Source of the DNA: Bacillota bacterium
Lineage (GTDB): Bacteria > Bacillota > Bacilli > Alicyclobacillales > SLC66
Assembly: GCA_026627345.1 (NCBI GenBank)
Contig: JAPNUP010000010.1
Coordinates: 1 to 64,000 of the forward strand
DNA length: 64,000 nt
Reading direction: 5' to 3'
Each line of letters opens with the position of its first letter. Within the stretch, counting starts at the first letter, position 1. The notes under the pieces were generated by a model, which ran no database searches, was not told where the DNA came from, and saw only the letters and a list, made by a program, of their open reading frames with translations. Below, piece by piece: positions 36,076 to 46,233 of the stretch. A program made the position numbers and the translations under genes.

Positions 36076-36194
36076 CTGGTTTCGTGCTGTCGCATCGGCT
36101 ATTCAGTTGCGAATGGTCTTCGTTACCCTGTATCTTGGATGCAGGCGCGCGAATGGTGCGCGTGAGGAAGTCTACGCGAAGAGGTGTTTTACAG

Positions 36195-36956
36195 ATGAAG
36201 CCAAGTGGCAATACGATTCTCATCACGGGCGGCGCCGCAGGCATAGGATTTGCCTTTGCGGAGCGCTTTTTGGCTGCTGGCAATGAAGTGATTATCTGCG
36301 GGCGGCGGGCGGATGCATTGGCACAAGCGGTTCAGAAGCATCCGTCTTTACATACACGTGTCTGTGATGTGGCAGATCCAGCCGCACGCACTGCGCTTGT
36401 TAAGTGGGTATTGGAAGCGTTCCCGTCTCTCAATATCCTTGTCAACAACGCTGGAATGCAGCAGCGGTTTCATGTTCTAAAGGCCAAAGAGGCGTGGGAA
36501 GCTTATCATCAGGAGATAGCGGCAAACTTTGACGCCCCGATTCATCTCACGCTTTTGCTTGCGGAGCACTTGGCCCGCCAAGCATCCTCTGCGATTATCA
36601 ATGTCACGTCTGGGCTTGCGCTGACGCCTGCCGCATTTGCTCCTGTGTACAGCGCGACAAAAGCTGGACTGCGCTCGTTCACGTTGTCCTTGCGCCATCA
36701 GCTTGAAAAATCAGGTGTCGAGGTCATCGAAGTCTTGCCGCCTGCAGTCAACACGAATCTAGGCGGGCCTGGCCTGCATACGACGGGGGAACCGCTAGAC
36801 GCGTTTGCAGATGGCGTGTTTGCCGGATTGGCACGCCAAGAAAAAGAGATCGGATACGGAAGCTCGCAGGCGCGCCTGCGAGCGTCGCGCGATGAACTGG
36901 ATAACGGGACGGCGCAGATCTGGGCGGGATTTATGAAAGGTAATCCGAATTTTTAG
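36195..36956 (+). CDS. SDR family oxidoreductase (DltE-like)
   Basis: 253 residues. The cofactor motif ITGGAAGIG, the NNAGMQQ segment and the active site Ser in NVTSGLAL plus YSATKAG (YxxxK) make a complete classical SDR. The N-terminus and the QQRFHVLKA region resemble DltE-type proteins. The ATG at 36195 is chosen because GAAGAGGTG precedes it; the frame upstream to 36066 would start inside repeat copy 4. Substrate unknown; the D-alanylation-operon association of DltE is not seen here. Confidence 0.9.
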   Translation: MKPSGNTILITGGAAGIGFAFAERFLAAGNEVIICGRRADALAQAVQKHPSLHTRVCDVADPAARTALVKWVLEAFPSLNILVNNAGMQQRFHVLKAKEAWEAYHQEIAANFDAPIHLTLLLAEHLARQASSAIINVTSGLALTPAAFAPVYSATKAGLRSFTLSLRHQLEKSGVEVIEVLPPAVNTNLGGPGLHTTGEPLDAFADGVFAGLARQEKEIGYGSSQARLRASRDELDNGTAQIWAGFMKGNPNF

Positions 36957-37040
36957 ACCTCAGTGGATGGATTATCTAGCAGAAGCGTTCGGCGATATGC
37001 GATAATGCCTGCGAAGGTAATTTGAGTAGGAGGTTCTAGT

Positions 37041-37979
37041 ATGGACAAGACATTGATCTTCGGACACAAGAATCCGGATACGGATGCGATCTGCTCAGCG
37101 ATTGCGTATGCCGCCTTGAAAACAGCGGTTGGACAAACGGTAGAAGCGGTAAGACTAGGCGAGATCAGTGGCGAGACACAGTATGCGCTGACACAATTTG
37201 AAGTCCCAGCGCCGAGACTGGTGGAGCAGGTCGCGACACAGGCCAGTCAAGTGATCCTTGTCGATCACAATGAGCGTCAGCAAAGTGCGAGTGACATCGA
37301 TCAGGTGCGCGTCATCGAAGTGATCGATCATCACCGCATCGCCAACTTCGAAACTGCGCATCCGCTATACTACCGGGCTGAGCCGGTCGGGTGCACCGCG
37401 ACCATTTTGCTGAAGATGTATAAAGAGCAGGGCGTGACTGTGCAAAAGTCGATTGCCGGTCTGATGTTGTCCGCGATCGTATCGGACACACTGTTGCTAA
37501 AATCCCCTACGTGCACCGAGCAAGATGTCGCGGCCGCGCATGAACTCGCAAATCTTGCAGGAGTGGATCTGGCGGAGTATGGATTGGCTATGCTAAAGGC
37601 AGGCGCGGATCTCGGTGATAAAACGATCGAGCAACTCATCTCGATAGATGCCAAAGAGTTTCAGATGGGTGCTTACAAAGTGGAGATCGCGCAAGTCAAC
37701 GCAGTGGATACTCAAGATGTGCTGGTTCGCCAACCTGAGATTGAAGAGGCGCTCGGTCGGTTAATGGCGAGAAAAGGACTGGACTTGTTCATGTTCGTCG
37801 TGACAGATATTTTGCAAAACGATTCAGTTGCGCTGGTGCTTGGACGAGCGGCAGGTGCGGTCGAAAAAGCGTATCACGCTTCGCTCACTGACAACCGTGT
37901 CGTTCTCAAAGGCGTCGTCTCGCGCAAGCAACAGATTGTCCCAGTACTGACGGAGACGTTAGCAACGTTTGCGTGTTGA
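37041..37979 (+). CDS. ppaC: Manganese-dependent inorganic pyrophosphatase (family II)
   Basis: 312-residue DHH-family enzyme that hydrolyses pyrophosphate to phosphate. [17 protein letters not shown] (residues 8-24), VDHNE and the VIDHHRIAN motif supply the Mn ligands, and SRKQQIVP near the C-terminus is the substrate-binding SRKKQ. No CBS regulatory domains. TAGGAGG precedes the ATG. A strong terminator follows. Confidence 0.96.
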   Translation: MDKTLIFGHKNPDTDAICSAIAYAALKTAVGQTVEAVRLGEISGETQYALTQFEVPAPRLVEQVATQASQVILVDHNERQQSASDIDQVRVIEVIDHHRIANFETAHPLYYRAEPVGCTATILLKMYKEQGVTVQKSIAGLMLSAIVSDTLLLKSPTCTEQDVAAAHELANLAGVDLAEYGLAMLKAGADLGDKTIEQLISIDAKEFQMGAYKVEIAQVNAVDTQDVLVRQPEIEEALGRLMARKGLDLFMFVVTDILQNDSVALVLGRAAGAVEKAYHASLTDNRVVLKGVVSRKQQIVPVLTETLATFAC

Positions 37980-37982
37980 TCA

Positions 37983-38028
37983 TTAAAGCGGAGTGCCAGA
38001 AATCGGCACTCCGCTTTAAAAGTTTTTG
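37983..38028. terminator. Bidirectional intrinsic terminator
   Basis: TTAAAGCGGAGTGCC and its exact complement make a 15-bp stem with a 7-base loop, followed by AAGTTTTT. It separates ppaC from a convergent S9 peptidase gene. Confidence 0.85.
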
Positions 38029-38040
38029 GGACGCTGTTAG

Positions 38041-40086
38041 CTAGGCGTCGATTCCGATATGGCTGAGCATAAATGCATAAATGCCGGCCATTTCTTTTAG
38101 GTGGCTAAGCCGGCCCGAGGCCCCGAAGTGACCCGCGCCCATGTTGGTTTTCAGCAGTAGCGTATTGTCGTCGGTCTTTAATTCGCGCAGTCGCGCCACC
38201 CACTTCGCAGGCTCCCAATACGCAACACGCGGGTCGTTCAAACCAGTCGTCACCAACATATGAGGGTACGCCTTCTTTTCTACGTTGTCATATGGGCTGT
38301 ATGACTTCATGTAGGCATAGAACGCCGGATCCTCCGGGTTGCCCCATTCATCCCATTCCAGGCTTGTCAGCGGGATGGTCGCGTCGAGCATCGTTGTGAC
38401 GACGTCGACAAAGGGGACGTTCGCAACAACTGCTCCAAACAACTCGCCGGCCATATTGACCACGCCGCCCATCAACAACCCTCCGGCACTGCCTCCACGA
38501 ATGGCGAGTTTCTTCGTCGTGGTATAACCGCGCCTAATCAGATCTTGCGCACAAGCGATGAAATCAGTGAATGTGTTGCGTTTGTTCAGCAACTTGCCGT
38601 CTTCATACCAGCTGCGTCCCATCTCCGAGCCGCCTCGAATCTGTGCCACAGCATAGATGATTCCACGATCGAGCAACGACAGACGCATCGGGTCAAAATG
38701 GGGATCGCTGTTGGCGCCGTATGAGCCATATGCGTACAGGATCAGCGGAGATGGGCCGTCGACACGCGCGTCCTTTCTCGAGACGATGAGCATCGGAACG
38801 TCCTTGCCGTCTGGCGCTTTGGCAAAGAGACGCTCTTGCGTATAGTCGTCCGGGTTGTAGGGGCCGGAGACAGGCGCCACTTGCAGACAGGTGCGCGCAA
38901 GCGTCCTGCTGTCGATGGCATATGTGGTGCGCGGTGTAAGCAGTGACTCGAACGACACAAGCAGCTCCGCTGTATCATAGCTGCGATTGCCGTGAGCAGA
39001 CACTGTATAAAGAGATTCTTCCCACGGCAGTACGCGCAGATCGCCATCCTTATACATCCAAAGTTCGGTGAATCCATTTTGCCGTCCTGCTAGCAATAAG
39101 AAGCTGGCAAACGGATAGACGGCTTGCAGGTACTTGCTGTCGTCATAGGGGAACAAGTCGGTGCGCGCCGTTAGATCTTCCGTTGGGCAGCGCATCAGAC
39201 GGAAATTTTGCGCTCCTTCATTGGTCAAAATGAGAAAATCATCGCCCCAATGTTCGAGGTCATATTCGATGCCAGAGCGACGGGATGCAAAAATGCGCGG
39301 CGTCTCTCGTGGAGCGGTTGCGTCTATGTAACGGACTTCGCTGGTCGTCTTGCTTTCCGAGTTGATCCAGAGGAATCGCCCACTGCGTGACTTGCCCAGT
39401 CGCACTGAAAAAGTGATATCCGTCTCCTCGTAGAGTAGCGTATCTTCACCTGTGTCTCCCATCCGATGGCGCCAGACGCGATAGGGTCGTTGACTGTCAT
39501 CGATGGTGACATAAAAGAGATGGTCGCCTGCAGCATCCCACTCTAGGCTCGCCCCGATAAATACACCTTCGATACGATCGGGAAGCAGCGTACCTGTGCC
39601 AAGGTCTTTCACAAACGCCGTGAACTCATCAGTGCCATCACGGTTCTCCAGATAAGCCAGACGGGTGTGATCGGGACTCATGCGCTGTACGGTCACACTC
39701 AAGTATCCGCCTTCCACAGCCAGTGCATTGAGATCCAAAATAACTTCCTCAGAAGCGGTGGCTAGGTCCTCGCGAGTCACTGCACGCTTACGGGCATAGA
39801 CCGGATACTGCAGTTCTTTCTCCATGCGATGGTAATAAAAATAAGGACCGTCTTGCACAGGCACGTTCATTTCCTGCCCTGGAATACGCGCGACCATCTC
39901 CTCGTACAAATGATCGGTGAAAGGTGCCAGAGGCAGCATGGTCTCCTCGTAGTAGCGGTTTTCTGCTTCCAGATACTGCACCACTTCTGGTTGCTCACGA
40001 TTGCGTAGCCAGTAGTAATCGTCCGGACGCGAGTCGCCATGCAGTTCGTGAGGATGCGAAATACGTTTCGTCTTAGGTGGTTGCAA
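38041..40086 (-). CDS. S9A oligopeptidase (oligopeptidase B/prolyl oligopeptidase)
   Basis: About 681 residues. A seven-bladed propeller region fills the first two thirds (YYWLRNREQPEVVQYLEAEN is the typical start), then an alpha/beta hydrolase with nucleophile in IRGGSAGGLLMG, the aspartate in GLNDPRV and the histidine in GAGHFGASG. RGGSEMGRSWYEDGKLLNK is a strong S9A signature. It cleaves short peptides, in oligopeptidase B after basic residues. GGAGGAG lies 6 bases before a TTG at 40086, so that is chosen; an ATG at 40101 is in frame but would contain that site. It is divergent from the Gfo/Idh gene. Confidence 0.92.
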   Translation of the reverse strand: MQPPKTKRISHPHELHGDSRPDDYYWLRNREQPEVVQYLEAENRYYEETMLPLAPFTDHLYEEMVARIPGQEMNVPVQDGPYFYYHRMEKELQYPVYARKRAVTREDLATASEEVILDLNALAVEGGYLSVTVQRMSPDHTRLAYLENRDGTDEFTAFVKDLGTGTLLPDRIEGVFIGASLEWDAAGDHLFYVTIDDSQRPYRVWRHRMGDTGEDTLLYEETDITFSVRLGKSRSGRFLWINSESKTTSEVRYIDATAPRETPRIFASRRSGIEYDLEHWGDDFLILTNEGAQNFRLMRCPTEDLTARTDLFPYDDSKYLQAVYPFASFLLLAGRQNGFTELWMYKDGDLRVLPWEESLYTVSAHGNRSYDTAELLVSFESLLTPRTTYAIDSRTLARTCLQVAPVSGPYNPDDYTQERLFAKAPDGKDVPMLIVSRKDARVDGPSPLILYAYGSYGANSDPHFDPMRLSLLDRGIIYAVAQIRGGSEMGRSWYEDGKLLNKRNTFTDFIACAQDLIRRGYTTTKKLAIRGGSAGGLLMGGVVNMAGELFGAVVANVPFVDVVTTMLDATIPLTSLEWDEWGNPEDPAFYAYMKSYSPYDNVEKKAYPHMLVTTGLNDPRVAYWEPAKWVARLRELKTDDNTLLLKTNMGAGHFGASGRLSHLKEMAGIYAFMLSHIGIDA

Positions 40087-40241
40087 TTGGATCTCCTCCA
40101 TATTTACCCGGGTGTATGCTGACCTTATATCATTTCGCCTCTCGGAGCAAGATTCCTGCTGTTTCCCCTCGGGCAATCCACCCGGCCGCTCAAAACTTTG
40201 CTATCATACGAGATGAGTACAAAGTTTGGGGGAGTCGGAAA

Positions 40242-41243
40242 GTGGCGAATGAGAAACTTCGGTGGGGTGTGTTAGGATGCGCAGGCATTGCTATGCGGTC
40301 AGTGATTCCTGGGATTTTGCGTTCACAGCGCGGGACTTTGGCGGCGATTGCTAGCCGCGATCTCGTGCGTGCGAAGGAGTGTGCAGCGCAGGTTGGCGCG
40401 GCTAAAGCCTATGGCAGTTATGAAGCGTTACTTGCAGACCCTGAGATCGACGCAGTGTACATCCCGCTGCCAAATCATCTGCATCAACCTTGGACGATCC
40501 GGGCGGCACAGGCTGGAAAGCACATTTTATGTGAAAAGCCGCTTGCTTTGAATGCTACGCAAGCACAGGAAATGGTCGATGCTTGTGCAAAAGCAGGGGT
40601 GCATCTCGCAGAGGCTTTTATGTATCGCCATCATCCGCGCTACGCGCAGATCAAGGCGATCATCGCTTCCGGCGAGATCGGGGACGTGCGCGGCGTTCAC
40701 GCCACCTTCACCTTCAATAGCTCCGCCGTGACTGGACAATTCCGTCAAAATGTCGACATGGGCGGCGGCGCTTTATACGATATTGGCGTCTATCCGATTA
40801 GCGTTGCACGTTTGTTGCTGGACGCTGAACCAGAGGCAGCGACGGTGCATGCCCTTTTTTCCGAACGCCACGGAGGCGTGGACATGATGGCATCTGGCTT
40901 GCTTGAATTCACAGGCGGTGTTGGTCTGACGTTTGACTGCGCGATGTGGGCGGCCTGGCGCAATACTTTGGAGGTATTGGGCACGGACGGGCGCATTGAA
41001 GTGCCATCCGCTTTTGTCTGCGATGTGGATCAGCCGAGTTCTTTTTATGTGGTCGGTGCGAGTGGACGACGCGAAGAAGTTTGCGAAGCAGTCGATCAGT
41101 TTGCGCTTGAAGTAGACGATATGGCGCGCGTGGTGCAAGACGGTGCTGCTCCGGCTTTTTCAGCGCAAGACGGCGTGGAAAACATGCGCGTACTGGATGC
41201 GTGCTTGACTTCTGCACGCACGCGCACACGCGTGCAGATTTGA
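40242..41243 (+). CDS. Gfo/Idh/MocA family oxidoreductase
   Basis: 333 residues. The N-terminal Rossmann domain has GVLGCAGIAMR and the segment IPLPNHLHQPWTIRAAQAGK, followed by the catalytic-region EKPLALNATQA, all classic for the family. These enzymes oxidise or reduce sugars and polyols with NAD(P). The GTG at 40242 follows GGGGGAG by 6 bases. The aldo/keto reductase gene lies 33 bases downstream, so they probably form a carbohydrate-related operon; the substrate is not evident. Confidence 0.93.
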   Translation: MANEKLRWGVLGCAGIAMRSVIPGILRSQRGTLAAIASRDLVRAKECAAQVGAAKAYGSYEALLADPEIDAVYIPLPNHLHQPWTIRAAQAGKHILCEKPLALNATQAQEMVDACAKAGVHLAEAFMYRHHPRYAQIKAIIASGEIGDVRGVHATFTFNSSAVTGQFRQNVDMGGGALYDIGVYPISVARLLLDAEPEAATVHALFSERHGGVDMMASGLLEFTGGVGLTFDCAMWAAWRNTLEVLGTDGRIEVPSAFVCDVDQPSSFYVVGASGRREEVCEAVDQFALEVDDMARVVQDGAAPAFSAQDGVENMRVLDACLTSARTRTRVQI

Positions 41244-41276
41244 ATCTCATTTTAAAGAAAACGGGGCGGTGCTGAG

Positions 41277-42203
41277 ATGGAGTACATTACAATTGCAGGG
41301 CTCGACAAGAGTGTGTCACGGCTGATTATGGGCTCGGACTATTTTACACCGGATATTATGGACCGTATAAAAGACATCCTCGACGCCTACCTTGAGATCG
41401 GCGGCAACGCCATTGATACGGCGCACATCTACGCAGGCGGTCAAAGTGAAGTGGCCATCGGTCAGTGGTTGACCGGCCGCAACCGTGACGACATCGTTCT
41501 TTTCACTAAAGGTGCACATCATGACGCCTCGGGCCCTAGGGTCAACAAAGCGGCAATCGATCACGACCTCTCGTGCAGTCTGGAGCGTCTGAAGACAGAC
41601 TACGTAGATTTATACGCTCTGCATCGGGACGATCCGAGTGTTGCGGTCGGCGAGATCGTCGAAGCGTTAAACGCACACATCGAAGCTGGACGGATTCGGG
41701 CGATCGGGGGTTCCAACTGGACACATGAACGCCTGCAAGAAGCCAATGACTATGCACTGGCGCACGGACTTCAAGGGTTTACTTTTAGCAGTCCCAACTT
41801 GAGCCTAGCGAAAGCCAATGAGCCTTACTGGGCCGGCTGTGTCTCAGCCGATGAAAAGACCTGCGCCTGGCATCGGGCACACGCATTCCCGCTTCTGTCG
41901 TGGTCTTCTCAGGCGCGTGGCTTTTTCACCGGGCGCTACCGTCCTGAGGACCGCAGCGATGCAGATACTGTGCGCGTATTTTACAGCGACGCTAACTGGG
42001 AGCGCTTGTGGCGCGCAGAGAAACTTGCCAAGGAGCGCGGCGTGACTACGATTCAGATTGCGCTCGCTTACGTGTTGCAGCAACCTTTCCCTACCTGCGC
42101 GCTGATCGGCCCGCAAAACCGAGCTGAGATGCTGTCGTGCGGCGATGCGACGGAGATTCGTCTGACCCAGGCGGAACTGGATTGGTTGGACTTAACTGCC
42201 TGA
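41277..42203 (+). CDS. Aldo/keto reductase
   Basis: 308-residue TIM-barrel NADPH reductase. The catalytic set is visible as D-x4-Y in AIDTAHIYAGGQSE, the lysine in VLFTKGAHH and the histidine in YALHRDDP. The C-terminal cofactor region reads ALIGPQNRAEM. It reduces aldehydes or ketones, probably of sugars. The start ATG has only a weak upstream site, suggesting coupling with the Gfo/Idh gene. Confidence 0.93.
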   Translation: MEYITIAGLDKSVSRLIMGSDYFTPDIMDRIKDILDAYLEIGGNAIDTAHIYAGGQSEVAIGQWLTGRNRDDIVLFTKGAHHDASGPRVNKAAIDHDLSCSLERLKTDYVDLYALHRDDPSVAVGEIVEALNAHIEAGRIRAIGGSNWTHERLQEANDYALAHGLQGFTFSSPNLSLAKANEPYWAGCVSADEKTCAWHRAHAFPLLSWSSQARGFFTGRYRPEDRSDADTVRVFYSDANWERLWRAEKLAKERGVTTIQIALAYVLQQPFPTCALIGPQNRAEMLSCGDATEIRLTQAELDWLDLTA

Positions 42204-42291
42204 TCAGGGGTTCCAAACGCATGGATCATGGCACACCCTCACGGCCATGTAAATTTCGGGTTTGTACCTAGGGCGTGAGACAGGACTCCCG

Positions 42292-42318
42292 CATACCCTG
42301 TACAAAACGCGCAGGGTA
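42292..42318 (+). promoter_or_regulatory. Leader hairpin before the small membrane protein
   Basis: TACCCTG and CAGGGTA form a 7-bp stem with an 11-base loop. It lies immediately 5' of the GGGGGG ribosome binding site of the gene at 42331 and could limit its access. Confidence 0.35.
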
Positions 42319-42330
42319 GGGGGGCTGTGT

Positions 42331-42630
42331 ATGATTTCTAAAGCGGACCTGGCACGCTTTACTAAGGAACTCGGAGATTTCGACGCACGTCATGGAGCGG
42401 CTGTATTTCTCATCTTATTTGCACTCATCGGTCTGGATATCATGTCGATCAAGGACCCGAAAGCGCAGATGGCAGCTACGGCAGCCTGGTTGCCATGGGG
42501 GATCGTTTTCATCCTCGTGGGATTTTTCTTGGTAGGGCCGGAGCAAGATGCGTTGGCCATCGCTCGCTTTCAGGTCGCTGGCCAAGCGGGCAAATCCGGC
42601 GTACATGGATGCAGTCGTAATCCGGCGTAA
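42331..42630 (+). CDS. Small two-helix membrane protein of unknown function
   Basis: 99 residues with two hydrophobic segments (about residues 24-40 and 52-68), a short polar N-terminus and a basic C-terminus. TAGGGGGG lies 9 bases before the ATG. I do not recognise the family. It stands alone between an aldo/keto reductase and the convergent mrfB gene, 13 bases away. Confidence 0.6.
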   Translation: MISKADLARFTKELGDFDARHGAAVFLILFALIGLDIMSIKDPKAQMAATAAWLPWGIVFILVGFFLVGPEQDALAIARFQVAGQAGKSGVHGCSRNPA

Positions 42631-42643
42631 GTTGCTCACAGGG

Positions 42644-43942
42644 CTACATCTTCTCTGTGAGCCGACGGGCCAGGCGTTCGATACGCCGCGTGTGCGCGTG
42701 CAGATCAAAACGCGGCGATCTGCGTGTAAGGCGGCTGCGCTCACTGCACGCGGCAAGCGCAGCTTTTGCGTAGTGCATCGCTTTATCGTAGTCTTTGATC
42801 TGATGCTCGTACAGTTTTGCGAGTTCCACATAGACGTCGATAGAGACAGGATGCTCTACGTCCGCGGCGCAGGCCTCCAACGCAACAATGGCACGGCGCC
42901 AGTCGCGCCTGCGCTTGGCGATCATACCGAGTGCCTGCGTAGCGCGCTGGCGCAAAGCGTGGGTGCTCTGTGCGATCGAATCGTAGCGAGCGGCGGCCGC
43001 TTCATCATCGCCGAGCGCCTCATACCACCGCGCGATGGCGAAGTGTTCTTCGTAGGTACCTGGCTGCGCGCCAAGCAGCAAGGTGGACAGGTGAATGTAT
43101 AGGGTAATGAGCGATAGTACGTCGATCTCGTTATGTGTCAATACGCCGGCGATCGCGCTTGGATCACCGCTGTGCAAGTAGTCAAAGTATAAAATCGGAG
43201 CCATGTACCCTGGCACATCGTGTTCGCGCGAGACGCCAAGCTTCTCGGGTTCGATCAACGAGAGGCGACAAGACTCTAGGTCTTCGCGCCATAGCCGGCG
43301 TGCACCGTGAAGCAAGTCGAAGTGGCCGAGTGCTGGAAGGGCTGGGACTGCACCTCGCAAAAGCGTGTGCCGTGTGCGCACCTGTGGCCAGTCGAACGAC
43401 TTTCCATTATAGGTGACCAAGTGCGTAATCGGCGCGAGGTCTCTGGCAAACGAGTGATATAGCGCGGTCTCGGCGTCAGGTGAGGGTAAAAAGTGTTGGC
43501 GCATCACCACGCCGTCTTGCGTGACGCGGGTGGTGCCAAGCAAAAAGATGGCATTGCCGACGCCGCCTTGTAGTCCTGTGGTTTCAGTGTCGAAGAAAAG
43601 CAGGTCCTCCGTCGCGAGACCATCTGCAGACAGAGGGTGAGCGATCCCCGCGTCTTGCCACCGAGCAATGGCCTCGTACAGTTGTCCGAATCGATAGTGC
43701 CCATGTTGATGCGTCAGCGGGTATATCCGCTCGCGTACGAAGACGGATTCTCCGGCAAATGCGTACGGCTGTGCGCCGAGCGCTTCCCACTGCCGATCGT
43801 GCGCAGATAAAGCAGTAGGGTCGGTGTGCGCTACAGAAGCCACTGTTTGCGATGCTCGTTCCACTTCTAGCTCGTCTCGCCGCTCTGTCTGCTCTAGGCT
43901 CATATGCGTGCGCATACGCGTCAATTTGTCCTTAAGCGACAT
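42644..43942 (-). CDS. mrfB: MrfB/YprB-like DEDDh exonuclease with TPR-like C-terminus
   Basis: 432 residues. The ribonuclease-H-like domain lies at about 90-290, with the catalytic DxE in FFDTETTGL, the aspartate in YNGKSFDWPQ and later HNEIDVLSL. The C-terminal 120 residues are helical repeats similar to TPRs (ARWYEALGDDEAAAARYDSI). In B. subtilis YprB (MrfB) works with the helicase MrfA in mitomycin-damage repair. The ATG at 43942 has AAGGAGGG 8 bases upstream and overlaps the mrfA-like gene by 11 bases. Confidence 0.88.
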   Translation of the reverse strand: MSLKDKLTRMRTHMSLEQTERRDELEVERASQTVASVAHTDPTALSAHDRQWEALGAQPYAFAGESVFVRERIYPLTHQHGHYRFGQLYEAIARWQDAGIAHPLSADGLATEDLLFFDTETTGLQGGVGNAIFLLGTTRVTQDGVVMRQHFLPSPDAETALYHSFARDLAPITHLVTYNGKSFDWPQVRTRHTLLRGAVPALPALGHFDLLHGARRLWREDLESCRLSLIEPEKLGVSREHDVPGYMAPILYFDYLHSGDPSAIAGVLTHNEIDVLSLITLYIHLSTLLLGAQPGTYEEHFAIARWYEALGDDEAAAARYDSIAQSTHALRQRATQALGMIAKRRRDWRRAIVALEACAADVEHPVSIDVYVELAKLYEHQIKDYDKAMHYAKAALAACSERSRLTRRSPRFDLHAHTRRIERLARRLTEKM

Positions 43943-46214
43943 GCCGTGGCCCTCCTTGAGCCAGACGAGCCAAGGAGGCCGCGAGTGCTTTGTCACCTGC
44001 TCCGGAGACGCCAATGCAGGCGGGACACCCGGCCTCACAGGGACAAGCTGCGATCAGTGTTTCTGCCTGCACGAGCAAGGTGTGCATCTCGCGAAAGACC
44101 TGATCACTCAGGCCTACGCCGCCCGGGTAGCGATCATAGAGAAAGATGGTGGGTTCGCCTGAGTGAACGGCTTTTCGTTGCGGTACGACATGCAAGTCGG
44201 CCGGATCGCACATGACAAAGAGCGGGGCCACGTGTTGCAAGACATGCGCGAGTCCGATGAGCCCGCGCTCCACGTCTTCTGGGCCAAGCGAGGCGAGCAG
44301 TGGCTCGGAGAAGCTGATCCAGGCCGCGCTTGTGTGCAGTTCCTCCTCAGGCAAGTGAATCGGCCCCGACCCGATATTCTCATGTGTTTCAAACTTGATC
44401 TTCTTGAAGATCGTCGCCATAGCGTGTACAGAGACCTCGCCGAAAGCCCACCGGGTCTCGTCTTGCGCACGGGATTCGTCCTCTGTCAGTACCTTCAGTT
44501 GTACCGCAAGATTGGCGTCTGTGTAGTAGTCGACTTGGACTTCTCTGACATACGCCTTCTTCTCCTCATAGTCGAGCTTCTCGACTTGAAACTGAGCCCC
44601 TTGATGCAAGTATATGGCTTCTTCATGTAACAGCGTGAGGGAACTGAATCGATCCATCTCACCGAGTACGCGTTCCTGTCCGCGCTCGCTGATGTCCACG
44701 ATCACAACGTTTTCTTGCGACGCGGAGCGCAGACTGATGTTGTGAGCGGGAAATGAATCATTCATCCAAAACCACTTGCCTCGCACATGATGCAATACTT
44801 GCTCGTCGGTCAGGTATTCAAGAATTTCCTGCACCTGCGCATGGCCGAACAGGTCTCCTTGAGCGAAAGGAAGTTCATAAGCGGCACACTTCAAGTGGTC
44901 GACCAAGATGATCAGGTTGTCCGGGTTGATCCGCGCCGATTCCGGGCTACGGTCAAAGAAATACTCCGGGTGTTGCATAACGTACTGATCCATCGGGGTC
45001 GAACTGCCGACAAGCACGACGACCGACTCGCCTTGCCTGCGCCCGGCGCGCCCTGCTTGCTGCCACGTGCTTGCGATCGAACCTGGATAACCGGTGACGA
45101 CGCAGGCTTGTAGTTGTCCGATGTCAACGCCGAGTTCGAGTGCGTTTGTGCTGACGACGCCGAGAATGTCTCCTTGGCGAAGCCCCCGTTCGATCTCTCG
45201 ACGCTCACTCGGCAAATACCCGCCGCGATAGCCGCGAATAGAGCGTGGACCGAGTCGGCGCCGAATCAGTTCTTGTAAATAGGTGAGGATGATCTCCACA
45301 CGTACGCGACTGCGCGCGAAGATGATTGTCTGAATACCGTTTGCCAAGAAGGTAGACGCGATGTCTCGCGCTTCAAGCGTGGCGCTGCGGCGAATGTTCA
45401 ACTGTTCGTTGACCACCGGCGGATTGTAAAACACGAAGTGCTTCCTGCCCGTAGGCGCCCCGCTTTGATCGATCAAGACCATCTGCTCTTCTGTGAGGTG
45501 TTGCGCCAGTTCCTGTGGATTAGCGATCGTAGCAGACGTGCAGATAAATTGTGGATGACTGCCGTAAAAAGCGCAGATGCGTTTGAGGCGGCGAATCACG
45601 TTGGCCACATGGCTACCGAAAACGCCGCGATAGGTATGTAACTCGTCGATCACGACGAAACGCAGATGCTCAAAAAAGGACACCCACTTCGTGTGGTGAG
45701 GCAAAATGGCACTGTGTAGCATGTCTGGATTGGTGATCACGATATGGCCAGCCTGGCGGACGAGCTGACGCACGGCCGAAGGCGTGTCCCCGTCATACGT
45801 CTCTGACTTGACGGAGAGCCCAGTGGCCCTGATCAGATCGTGCAACTCGGTCTTCTGATCCTGCGCCAAAGCTTTCGTAGGAAACAGGTAGAGCGAACGC
45901 GCTTGTGGATCTTCCGATAGTGTCTGCAGGATAGGTAGGTGATAGCACAGGCTCTTGCCAGAGGCAGTCGGCGTGACAGCGACGATGTTTCGTCCACCTC
46001 TGACGTGATCGAATGCTTTAGCCTGGTGGGTGTATAAAGAGGGAATACCGCGCGCTGTCAATGCGTCTGTGATGCGACCATCGAGAGCAGGTGGAAATGG
46101 CACTGTCTGCGCCGAGCGTGGCTCAATCGTGCGCCAGTGCGACAGATTGCCCTTCCACCGCTCGGCTGTGCGAAAATCGTCCAAAACTTGTGCGAGAGAT
46201 CGTTTACCCAGCAT
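43932..46214 (-). CDS. mrfA: MrfA/YprA-like DEAD/DEAH-box helicase
   Basis: 760 residues. RecA-like domain 1 has Walker A TASGKS in VTPTASGKSLCYHL and Walker B VIDELHTYRG. Domain 2 has VSTNALELGVDIG and QQAGRAGRRQG. The C-terminal DUF1998 region ends with four cysteines in ACPCEAGCPACIG, expected to bind zinc. B. subtilis MrfA is a 3'-5' helicase that recognises DNA adducts. The ATG at 46214 follows GGAAGGTGAG. A promoter with a LexA-like box in its spacer lies directly upstream; msrB is 60 bases upstream. Confidence 0.93.
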   Translation of the reverse strand: MLGKRSLAQVLDDFRTAERWKGNLSHWRTIEPRSAQTVPFPPALDGRITDALTARGIPSLYTHQAKAFDHVRGGRNIVAVTPTASGKSLCYHLPILQTLSEDPQARSLYLFPTKALAQDQKTELHDLIRATGLSVKSETYDGDTPSAVRQLVRQAGHIVITNPDMLHSAILPHHTKWVSFFEHLRFVVIDELHTYRGVFGSHVANVIRRLKRICAFYGSHPQFICTSATIANPQELAQHLTEEQMVLIDQSGAPTGRKHFVFYNPPVVNEQLNIRRSATLEARDIASTFLANGIQTIIFARSRVRVEIILTYLQELIRRRLGPRSIRGYRGGYLPSERREIERGLRQGDILGVVSTNALELGVDIGQLQACVVTGYPGSIASTWQQAGRAGRRQGESVVVLVGSSTPMDQYVMQHPEYFFDRSPESARINPDNLIILVDHLKCAAYELPFAQGDLFGHAQVQEILEYLTDEQVLHHVRGKWFWMNDSFPAHNISLRSASQENVVIVDISERGQERVLGEMDRFSSLTLLHEEAIYLHQGAQFQVEKLDYEEKKAYVREVQVDYYTDANLAVQLKVLTEDESRAQDETRWAFGEVSVHAMATIFKKIKFETHENIGSGPIHLPEEELHTSAAWISFSEPLLASLGPEDVERGLIGLAHVLQHVAPLFVMCDPADLHVVPQRKAVHSGEPTIFLYDRYPGGVGLSDQVFREMHTLLVQAETLIAACPCEAGCPACIGVSGAGDKALAASLARLAQGGPRHVA

Positions 46215-46233
46215 GCGCTCACCTTCCCAACCC